Assembly: GCF_030867095.1 (NCBI RefSeq)
Contig: NC_081828.1
Location: 213,906,978 to 213,970,977 of the forward strand
Direction: 5' to 3'
Length of the DNA: 64,000 nucleotides
From: Alligator mississippiensis
Lineage: Eukaryota; Chordata; Crocodylia; Alligatoridae
A program made the translations under genes and the position numbers. Shown here in pieces: positions 54,201 to 64,000 of this stretch (its first letter is position 1; the number at the start of each line of letters is the position of its first letter). The notes beneath the pieces are model-generated. The model was not told the DNA's origin. It did not search any database and saw only the letters and a program-made list of their open reading frames with translations.

Positions 54201-57200
54201 TCTTCAAGCCTATGCTTTATATTGTATTAATGATTTGGGATCTCCAAATCAAAAAGGTCACCTTTATTTTATCAAAATACATACACCTGTATTGCAATGA
54301 CCCTGATTTGAAAAATCATTTTCTAAACAGCCTGCACTCTTACAATTGAGAGGCTTCGTAATATTCGGTTGCTCTCAATTAGTGCTGGCAGCAAATCTTT
54401 CCTCCCATCTCATCCACCAATTCTAATTGCGCAAGCCAATCAAATAAAAAACTCTTTCCAAGACGGGTGGAAACGTTGCAAAATGGAAAATTCACCATGT
54501 GTTTGTTGGTTTTACAAACAAAACCAAACCACCCCCAAATATCACGCAAATCAACGGCTAGTTTAATCAAGACTGCGATCTTACTAACCCAATCCTGCTT
54601 CCACTGAAGTCAAAGAATAGGATTAGCCACGAAGCAAACAAGGCCGCAATACTTATTCTCGCGGAGACCAGACCCGCTACTTACGTTAATTGTATTTCAC
54701 TGTCAAGTGGAGCGCTAAAATCACCTAGAAATACTAGGGGTGTTCAGGGGACTGCAACCCTGAATGCAAACTGGTCCATTTACAAAAGACTCGTTTTCCC
54801 CTGAAACACGAGCGTATGGGATACGTCACGCACAGAATGAAGACATTCGAGCAGTTCCGTTTTGCTGTCCGCATTTCTATTGCTGCTATTTGTTAGAGTA
54901 TTGCAAGAAACGCACAGAAAAACATTTCCATGCTAACATGTCCATCGCATACTTCGTTTTTATGAAGAAACAAGCAGATCAAGTCAAAACAAATTAAGCA
55001 AGCACACTGGTTGCAACCGAGATCGGTTATTAATACGTTTGACTCGTGGCAAAATCTCAACAGCTAGGGTGCTTTACAGTTGTTAAAAGATCCCAATAAC
55101 TGGACAAATCGAACATTATGCAAGAACAATATTGATATATGCTACTTCTTAGCTATAGTCAAGTGCAGCTACATTGTAACCCCTTTAAATGTATTATTAA
55201 ATTGCAATAGAAAGCCGAAGTGAGCATACACAGTTACTTACCGTTTTTGAAAAATAAGACTGTTAAAAGGCACGTTAACTATATTAGGAACCAATTAAGA
55301 CCACATTCCTTCACGATAATAAACAACACACAAAAAAATACAAGGACTTGGTATGTCCGATACATTCACTACTACAAAACAATCCTGCAGAACTAGAAAC
55401 ATTCTGTAAACAGAAATGCAAATCAAGACGCTCAAACTCTGATTTCCTGTTAATAATCATCAAAATCAAACACGTAAATCCCATCAGTAACTCAAATACT
55501 GTAACTCGGGCGTTCTTTCAGACTACAGACTACAGCTAACTTCTCACAAAAGCCTATTTGACCTTCTGAAATTCATTTGTGCAAATAAAACTGCACACGC
55601 ACATGCAGAAAACCCACTCGCACTGCAGTGAACTAACTCTCTTTACAACGGACTTGTAGGTTTAGACTAAGACTGAAAAAATATCCAGGTGAGCTGAATT
55701 GGGTTTTCCTTACAAAACACGGAGCATAGTTGCAATCACATTTCTTTCTTTTTTTCTTTTCATTTTTACTCAGCAGGTCAAAACGGGGCTTCTTCTACAC
55801 AACTGCGCATTCATTGCCTCATCCCTGTTAATAACGGTACTATGAAACTACATCTGTTCTGGGAAAAACCAAAAAACAAAACATTCACAGGTCCAAAACT
55901 ACGGACTGTCTGAAATATTTAGCAGGTACGTATATGTGGAAACAGGATTCTGCATTTACGCGTAAAGTCAAAATTCAACATCATAACATTATGGACCACA
56001 GATCAATTCTCTTCTGGAATCTCTCAGCCTTTCCTGCTATCCTCAGCATAATTATTTTTAAAACACGAGCTGCTCTTCAAAAGCTGTCCATCAACATACT
56101 AACACCTAAGACCATTACTTGGTTATTAGTACATTTTAAGAGACAATCTAACATTAAGACACGATTGTTAAAGCATTAAAATACTTATAATTAGTGCAAT
56201 AAGAACAAAACGTGAATTACTCTTCCTTTTCTAATTCTCACCCTGTACATTCACATTGATACATAACACTTCTGATTGTCTAAGCCACAGGATGACGACT
56301 AGTAATAGCAATTAAATATATGAAATCTTCTCATGCTAAAACAAATCAGTTAAACAGCTTTGGTAACCTAGTATATAGTTAGCTTTATGTAAATATTTTG
56401 CAAACATCTCTTCCCCCAAAAAATCCCTAAATACCATGTGTATATTTATATATAATATACATATTTCCTGAGTAAATCGTTAATTATGATTATTAGGAAG
56501 GTTTGGCAAAAGACCCAACTGTATATTACTAAAATAGATTTTTAAATAAACATACAATTAAAACATTAAAATAAATATGGAATGTTTCAGAAAATTATAG
56601 TACCATAAACGTATGTTAATAACCACATCATTTCAATTAAGTGCATACTAAATTATATTGTTACTCTTTTTAACCCATCGAGGCATCAGTAAACCTAACT
56701 TTTCTAATCCTGAGTGATACATTTATATCACCTGCCAACATCTCTCTTAATGTAACATTTAATACAACTCTAAAGTCTCCATCATTTTTTAAATCTAACA
56801 TTTTGTAACAAGGACAACTCCGTGGGAAAATTTGGTTTAGATTGGCAGCACAACTTGCTGAAGCATCATTAAACACCGATTATTCTCATCATGCTTTTGG
56901 CAATTACCTGAAAGATTAGACACCCTGTCACAATAATAATGCATAAAAGTGTGGACCATTCAGTGTGCAGTGACAGGATAGAAAATTAGATTATTTAGCA
57001 ATCACTTTGGCACTTAAAAGAACTACATAATGATGCAAAAAAATAAAAGGACAACAACTATAAAATAACTTTTAAATGGCATTTCTAAAATAGGATACAT
57101 TGTATAACAAATGAAAAAATTAGCCTAGCCACTCACTGGTTACTCAGTTGATGACTTGAGTCATAACCGACACAGAGCTTGGGGCAAGTGGTCAAGGAAA

Positions 57201-57462
57201 TGCTCAGCTCCTGCCCAGTTCCCCTTCTTAATAAAATCCTTATTTTATGAAGTAGACACTGCAGTATACCAGCAATATTAAAACTTCAGTAACACTATTA
57301 CAAGTAGTGTGTCGCGACACCAGAATCACAGTAATAAAACTGCAGTACTGATCGGTTATGTTATTCTCGTTTTGTATAACCTAGCAAAAAAATATGTCTA
57401 GTACATTACAATGCACTCGTTCCCTCTCCCCCCTTTTGTTTTTTTTTGTAATTTTTTTGCTA
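51203..57462 (-). other. Probable long 3' UTR of the unnamed gene
   Basis: From the stop codon at 57,465-57,463 leftwards, about 6.2 kb is AT-rich, lacks long ORFs and lacks recognisable transposons, unlike the surrounding DNA. Minus-strand AATAAA signals occur at 51,403-51,398 and 51,208-51,203. After these the sequence becomes GC-richer and repeat-like again. The exact poly(A) site is a guess; earlier signals may also be used. Confidence 0.5.
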
Positions 57463-57744
<282 letters not shown>

Positions 57745-59459
57745 TTACAACAGGACTTTTACATAAATGTGCCAGTACCCACTGTCCAGGCAGTCTTTTG
57801 AATTGAACCAACAATTAGTACTAGGCTATACACAGAGGTAGTAAGCGGTGTCAGATCTTAAGTCAGGCAAAATGCAGGGCAGAATGGCACCAGTCCGTAG
57901 TGTGCTACTTATGGCCTGCCTCCTACTAGAACGTCATTTTGCTCAAGAAAGATTGCATTTGTTACTGCAGAGCAATATTTCTAATACTTCTTTTAGACCA
58001 GGACATATCTATACTGGCTCCCTGGCAAGCCTGGGACAGATGCCGAGAATCAAGGCTAGGCAACTTGCTCCTACTCTGCCTGCACCCAAGCCCACCAGTT
58101 AGGCAGAGTAGATGGCTGAATGGGGTCCTGAAGGCATGGCCCAGAAAAGACCCCAAGTCACCTACTTGAGGTTGGGCAAGCACAAGTAAGAGCAAGTGCA
58201 TGGGGCTGGATTCTTGTGAGCAATCCTGGGTACAGCGGGAGGTCATACAGATGTACCCGCAATCGGATACTAGAGCTTCCCCGATGCACGAGCTGCCAGC
58301 TCAACTCTAATTCCAGAATCAATACAGCTAGTTCCAAAGCACAAAGCAGAAGTAGCAAATTCTTTATAGCAATCTTCAAGATGACACCGATAACTTACTT
58401 GTGACATCTGTGCTGATTCCTTTAACCAAGCGATGGTGATGCCGCTGCTAAGTATGACAAGCCTCACCGCCTTTAAATGCTCTATTGAACTTGATTAGTA
58501 TTCAATTAGTGTAAAGCAATAAAAATTCAAATATTTCAAGTATGAATCTTTTCATCCAGCAGTGACAGCAAGATCATCCAAGTTGACTCCAGTCACCAGT
58601 AGTCTCCACTGGAAACAGCCTAAATATCCATACGAGACTAGGTTTCCTCTTTCTCTACTCTCCCCACCTAGGCTAGCAGCTGGACAATACCTGCAGTAAG
58701 CTAGTGGTGTCTTTACTGCTCAGGCTGTGTTAGGGAGGACTACCATGAAGACAACGTGGCGTCCAACTGTTTCCACTTTGAATGCAACGCAGGACGATGA
58801 AATGTTGTGTAGTCGCTGTTAAAACAGTGGTAGGCACGCTGTGGGCATATGCCAAAAAAGAAACCATACAACATGCTTTTAGCATGGAGGAGCACAGAGT
58901 AGAAGGAAGTGGACAGGACATATTCTCACAGGAATACTCCCTTGCACCATCCAATGGGATATAGGCATAGCCTCTTATACATAGGTGACATTTTTTGAAC
59001 TGAGGCCAAGTCACCCTTTTCTAATTCCACAGAAACTGCTAAAACATGCCCAAGTGTTATTCACAGAGTTAGACCTGGTTAACTATTGCCTAGTATGAAA
59101 TATTCTGTTTTCTAAGCAATCTAGCTATAAGCTGTGTTCGGTCAATTGAGGCCAAGATGGTAGAAGTAGCAGAGCCTGAACAGTCCAGATAGGTCAGGGA
59201 ACAAGCCGAGCGATAGTGAAGGGCAAACTTGTGATGTAAACCAAAGTACGAAGTAGGTGGGAGTCACCGGGTGGACTAGCTCACCTCTAGCATTTCCAAG
59301 AAATGGTTGTACATAAAGATATAGCATTTAAGAACCAGACTTGGAATAATTTCTGAATACAGACGACATATCTAGAAGATTCCAAAGAATCTGTATAATG
59401 CTCCTAAGAAGTCAGAATCTGTTGTCTCTGTGAAGACAATGGCCAATAAGCCATTATCA

Positions 59460-59890
59460 CCAATTTCTTCAGCAATCCCTCGCAGTCAAGGATGATCGTC
59501 TTCCATGATTGTCTTAGCTTTGTGACTGAAGATGGCTGATGAAGCCTACCTTTCCCACCTCCTGTTGTTGTCGCGAGGTTTCAAAGTACTGAGATCCCTG
59601 CAGTAGACTCTTCCTCTTTTTGGGGCAGTCCCGAGAGATAGTCTTCCAGGAGTTAATATTGATGTTGTATTTTTTTAAGTTGGCCTTGAGGACATCCCGA
59701 AAGCGCATCCTCTGCCCTCCTCTTGAGCATACGCCTTGGCTGAGCTGGGAGTCTGGAGTTGGACATCCGGATGACATGGCTGGCCCAATGAAGTTGAAAA
59801 TGAAAGCAGTTGACTTTGGAGCTTTTTGGGGGTGTTGCTGATAGTTCTCCATGTTGGGTACAAGAAGATTGTTGCCAATGAGGCCTCAAG
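59460..59890 (-). mobile_element. Non-LTR retrotransposon ORF2 tail
   Basis: On the minus strand the phrases HWASHVIRMSNSRLP, SRGGQRMRFRDVLKANLKK and SWKTISRDCPKKRKS, spread over two frames, match the conserved C-terminal end of several LINE ORF2 proteins (pattern RWxGHVxRMxDxRLP...RGGxxxRFKDxLKxxLK). The copy is frameshifted and old. It is not CR1-like, and the clade (RTE or another) cannot be settled from this tail. Confidence 0.75.
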
Positions 59891-60941
59891 CACTCTCAAA
59901 TCAGCGCAGATGCTTGAATCCCTAAGCAACCTAGCATGACAAGAGAGCGTAATGCTTCCTCTGTGTTGGCAATGAAAAGCTCACATCCCACAGAACAGAA
60001 AATATCGGATGTTTGTACTCTGTTAGGGATCCCCAGTGGCTAGAAATATAAAGATCTCCTCATAGTAACAAATGCAGAAACTGCAGCATTTGAGGGCAGC
60101 TTGGGTGGTTGTACATGCCCCTACCTCACCTTCTGCAACAAACCGCTTTAATTCCTCTTCATTTTAAAAAACGCTGCCATCGGATGTAGCCACAAAAGCC
60201 TCATTAAGATCTTCGTACGTAACCAGCACAGCTCAGTTATTGAAAATTCTCATTTGGAGGAGACTTGATGTCGAATCTTTTGAGGGGTTCCTTTACTTTC
60301 AGGGTACGTCTTTACCGCTTTGGCGGCACTTCTGGGATTGCTGGAAAAGAGTGTGCCCTGCCCCTCTACTCCCACTCCACACGTAGAACCAATAGGACAA
60401 TTATTACACTGCGTGGTAGTTGTCATTTTACCCATTAGGGAGGGGGGTACTGATGGTCTCAAATTTACAATAAATGATAATATAAGTATAAATATTGTTA
60501 AAAAAAAAAAATCTACTGTTCCAAAAAATCAGAGACTAGAATACCCTGACCTTAACTGAACTTTCTGAAAACCATTTTATCACATGCCAGGGAAACACTC
60601 TGTTCTATTATATAACAACATCTCTGTGGAAATGCTGATTAAAACTCTAAATGGGTCCTTTCTACTAAGGCTGACTTCCCAACAAACGATCTGTCTATGC
60701 CCAGTATTAAATAGATCCATCCAGTATTAGGATCCAGTATTAAACAGTGGATCCTAAAGCGGTAGAAGGCACCTTCAGCCCTGCTTAGGATGTCCAGTCA
60801 TTGACTTGGATTACAAAAATAAGCAGTTCTACTTGATGCCAAATTAGATCATAGTACTGAGCTTCGTTCTACAAGCTGCCGTCTTAAAAATGTAAGTGCG
60901 TAAATGTTTAAGTCTAGCTAAATGAATGTGAAAGTAATACC

Positions 60942-61794
60942 ATATTTATTTAATTCCAAGACGATATCCCCCATTTAAAATGTGGGGAAAGCCCCTGGTC
61001 CTGGACTTGTGTACAAGGTGGTGGGGGGGCAGGTAGCTGCTGCGGCTCAGACTCCAGCCCTGACCTGGGGGCCGGATTTGGAGCCGCAACCGCTGCCCAC
61101 CCCCTGCTGCCTCTGCCCTCCCTCCTGAAGCCTCCTCCCAACACCCTACTGCCTGGGTCCAGCTCCAGCACGGCTCTGGTCCCACATTGCCCCAGGGCAT
61201 GGAGCACATGGTTGCCCCGGACCCAGCCCAGCCCACTACTAGCAGCAATGGCAGCAGTTTGGGCTGGAGCTGCTGCAACTGCTGCTGTGTGGCTAGGATG
61301 GATCAGCCATGAGCTCCGTGCATTGGGCCAGACTGGTGCCAGAGCCCTGCTGGCATTGGGGCCACAGGGTAAGTGGTGGTGCAAGGGCGGGCAGCAGAGG
61401 AGCCGGGGGGGGGGGGGCATCTGGGGGGGAGACACTAGGGCACATGGGCAGGCAGAGGGGGCAGAGGGTGGGGCAAGTGGTAGTGGGGACAGGACACTTG
61501 ACTCCCCCACCTCCTGTGTCCCACAATGCCTCACCACCACCTGGCCCTCTACTGCCTCCCCCTCCATATGCCCCACCACCTGCCTCTCCCCCATTGCCTC
61601 TTCACCACCTGCCCTCCTACTGCCTCCCCCCTGCCACTGCTTTCCCTGCTCCAGCGGTGGGAAGATTAATTTACAACGACCCTCCAATAATTACACTGTA
61701 CATGGAAAATTATTAATTTATAAACGCTCCATGTACAAAATCCAATTCTTGGGAGGCTGTCTTAAATTGAGAGTCATCTTGGATTCAGGTAAAG
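60942..61794. mobile_element. Inverted-repeat DNA element with a GC-rich core
   Basis: The left end TTTATTTAATTCCAAGACGA (from 60,945) and the reverse complement of the right end (TTTACCTGAATCCAAGATGA, to about 61,794) form a terminal inverted repeat of roughly 30 bases. It continues into ATTTAA on both sides. Between them lies a core of about 0.65 kb that is much richer in G and C than the AT-rich intron around it, with a G-run at 61,408-61,418. Long ORFs occur on both strands (231 and 245 codons), but they are Ala/Pro/Gly-rich low complexity with no transposase motifs. It is best read as a non-autonomous DNA transposon that acquired or evolved a GC-rich interior. Confidence 0.55.
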
Positions 61795-62899
61795 GCAGTA
61801 GATGCAAAAGCAATATTAAAGACCAAGCTGCCCTGTGGCACATTTCTGACTATAAACTGTCCTTGGAGCGGTCTCTTGATCTTCATGTTCATTTTACAAA
61901 GAAATGAACGTGCAAGATAAGATTGCAATCTCCTTGCACAAAAATAAGGAAGCTATCAAAGAGGAGTTTATTTATATATCAACAACAACAACTGGTTAGC
62001 TTCCTGGCAATTAGGAAGTTCTTTAGTAAGCAACCTAAATGAGGTAGAGCAATGCTAAATGCTCGCAGCCAACGTTTTTGTAGCTTGTTGAGAAGGCAGG
62101 AGTGCTAGGAGGAGAGCAAATCTGATGCAAATCACAGAACAGTAGACAAAGCACTGAGCGAGAGCCAAGCACGACAAAGGCAGAAATGAAGCACGTTGCA
62201 AGTTCCTCCATGTAGCGCTGCCAAGGCACTTGACTTCTGTCGCATAACAATTCTTGCTATTCCTCAACAGATGTTACAAATCATGCCAAATTTGTGGTGG
62301 TTTTGTGGCAGATAAAACATCCATTCAAGAGCAATCTACTGCCGCACAATTTTCACTGCGTAAGCCAAGAACAAAAGACCGCTGTAAATCACCATTAATG
62401 AAAAAACTACGCATTTGCTCAAATGAGCATAGCCTGAAATTAGGGACACGATTTAGTAGATTCGTCATATTAAGTATCCCTTTTCAATCACAGTCTACTT
62501 TTTTTTGCAGGAATGAACCTCGTTATCACTTAATACTTTAATAGTACAAAGATAAAATCAAGATAAGATTATTTAATATAAAGATGATTGCCGAGATTGT
62601 TTTCTTTTACTGTTTAGACCTCTCTCTCTCCCCCAAAAAAGGTATTTTCTAGCTGAAACAAAAAGCAAAACAGTGACAGTAAAAACAGAGTAAAGCTCTC
62701 AGAAATTACCCGATGCAAAGGAAGAAGTTTATTTTTCCTTTTTAAAAAGGTACATGGCACAGGAAAGCAGTGTCAAAGGCTGCAAGTCTTTTTTTGAAGT
62801 TGCAATATTTCAAATCTGTTAACAGGGATTGTGCTACCACATTTGCATAGCTGATCTTTTAAAAGCTTTGAGAACCACCGAATAATACAAAGCATTTAC

Positions 62900-63080
62900 C
62901 TTTCTCACTATTATAACGAGGCGCTCCTTGTCTCTGCAGACTAGCAGCATTAACGATCTCATCCTTACGCCTTGCTTGTGTAACGTGGATGGCTTCTAAA
63001 TGATGCTCCAGAGTAGCAGCTATGTTACCATGGACCGGACTACCTTGAAGCCTTTCCATTTTTCCTATTAAGGCGAGTAC
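62900..63080 (-). CDS. Unrecognised gene, penultimate coding exon
   Basis: This 181-base exon has an acceptor CATCCATTAG before GTACTCGCC and a donor GTAAATG after GAGAAAG. It starts in phase 0 and ends in phase 1. Its 60 residues read VLALIGKMERLQGSPVHGNI, then AATLEHHLEAIHVTQARRKD and EIVNAASLQRQGAPRYNSEK. They have strong helical character and no cysteines. The joined codon with the next exon gives Asp. No domain or family was recognised. Confidence 0.85.
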
Positions 63081-63158
63081 CTAATGGATGGTTGGAAGAT
63101 ACCGACATTAAGTGCTTAAACGTCCAGGGGGAAAACAAACCAATGCACACATATATCA

Positions 63159-63332
<174 letters not shown>

Positions 63333-64000
63333 CTAAAGAGAAAACACATCTGTTTAAAATATTTAGCAATTAGTGACTTTCTATCATCTACGACAATGGT
63401 TCCCACGGTTTTTGAGATTCAAAGCACTCTTCAGAAAACACCACCTCTTAGCTTTCGCTCGTTTTTTGACTACGGAAAAAATAAAAGAGCAATTCTTCTC
63501 TTGCAGAGATCTCAGGACCACAACTAGTCAAACCATTTTTGATTCTCTGGATTCTCATTTGAAATCTTTGGTTTTATCTGGTGAATTATATGCAAGTGTT
63601 TTACTCCTAACAGTGCTAATACTGCATGACATCCTTAAAAGGGTTTCACAGCACCCCAGGGTGCTGCTGCACCCTGGTTGAAAATCACTGGCGTAAGCTT
63701 CTCTTTTAAATTAATATTTAGATACATTAGAAATGTGCCTGCCAGTTTTATTCTTTGTGTACATTCACAGCCCAAGTCAGGATTAAATACTACAAAGCTG
63801 ATTTTTGGCAGTGAAAATAAGGGCATTTACCCAATTTACAAGTACAACCTAATAGAGGCAACATATGTAACCAAACAAAACTACCTTGAAAAAGTAAAAA
63901 TAGCGGGCCTAGCTTCAAGCAAACATTGTTCCTAGAAGGTAAAACTCTAGCTGTTGCACCAACACAAGGTTTAAATTCCCAAGTCAAGTGCCTGATCAGC
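63333..64000 (-). other. Intron of the unnamed gene (partial)
   Basis: No further exon is seen up to the window edge. About half of this stretch is the 297-base hAT-like element at 63,394-63,690. Confidence 0.65.
63394..63690 (-). mobile_element. hAT-like non-autonomous DNA transposon, copy 2
   Basis: Read on the minus strand it begins CAGTGATTTTCAACCAGGG and ends GTGGGAACCATTG, so both ends are hAT-like inverted repeats. It aligns end to end with the plus-strand copy at 20,886-21,183, with lengths of 297 and 298. No ORF is present. It sits in an intron, 60 bases upstream of a coding exon of the unnamed gene. Confidence 0.8.

Noticed and set aside
60946-61907. Open frames of 231 codons (plus) and 245 codons (minus)
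   Set aside because: They overlap on opposite strands in a GC-rich block inside an inverted-repeat element, are Ala/Pro/Gly-rich and carry no domain.

Overview
The window is vertebrate nuclear DNA, most likely from a crocodilian; a turtle or another archosaur-line reptile is possible. It has large introns, GT-AG splice sites and many CR1 LINEs in both orientations, one of them almost intact. It also has old CORE-SINE (MIR-like) copies, a tRNA-headed SINE and several short hAT-like DNA transposons. Nothing looks bacterial or plasmid-borne. The species call is inference from the repeat mix and from slowly decayed old repeats.

Region 1 (1-17,028, minus strand) is the 5' coding end of the giant muscle gene OBSCN (obscurin). 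Three coding exons can be placed to the base: 17,028-15,891 (start codon, Ig1-Ig3), 6,411-6,142 (Ig4) and 3,822-3,562 (Ig5). All junctions are phase 1 and the reading frame is continuous. The gene runs off the left edge. Its introns hold CA repeats, an old CR1 (about 9,490-11,300), a CR1 tail, a MIR-like SINE, a tRNA-derived SINE with a perfect stem-loop, and AT-rich repeats.

Region 2 (17,029-51,200) has no recognisable protein-coding gene. It contains CR1 pieces, a near-complete CR1 (31,663-35,119, minus) with a long reverse-transcriptase ORF, MIR-like SINEs, short inverted-repeat elements, a 67-bp tandem repeat and a TG-rich minisatellite of about 0.9 kb lying between hAT-like ends. Two places could hold the upstream non-coding part of OBSCN: a GC-rich block ending in a minus-strand splice donor at 29,358, and a compact TATA/GC-box/CCAAT cluster near 45,250. 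Both are candidates only.

Region 3 (51,200-64,000, minus strand) is the 3' end of a second gene I could not name. Three coding exons (63,332-63,198; 63,080-62,900; 57,716-57,463) join in one frame and end at a stop. About 6.2 kb of AT-rich sequence without ORFs follows and is probably the 3' UTR. Its introns hold a LINE tail, a GC-rich core flanked by terminal inverted repeats, and a 297-bp hAT-like element whose sister copy lies at 20,886.

Both genes are read right to left, with the unnamed gene upstream of OBSCN. Nothing here shows a functional link between them. The hunt found no new protein system. The most distinctive signals are in the repeats: a 37-bp internal CR1 segment copied onto the CR1's own 5' end, the minisatellite inside hAT-like ends, and the GC-rich core inside an inverted-repeat element.
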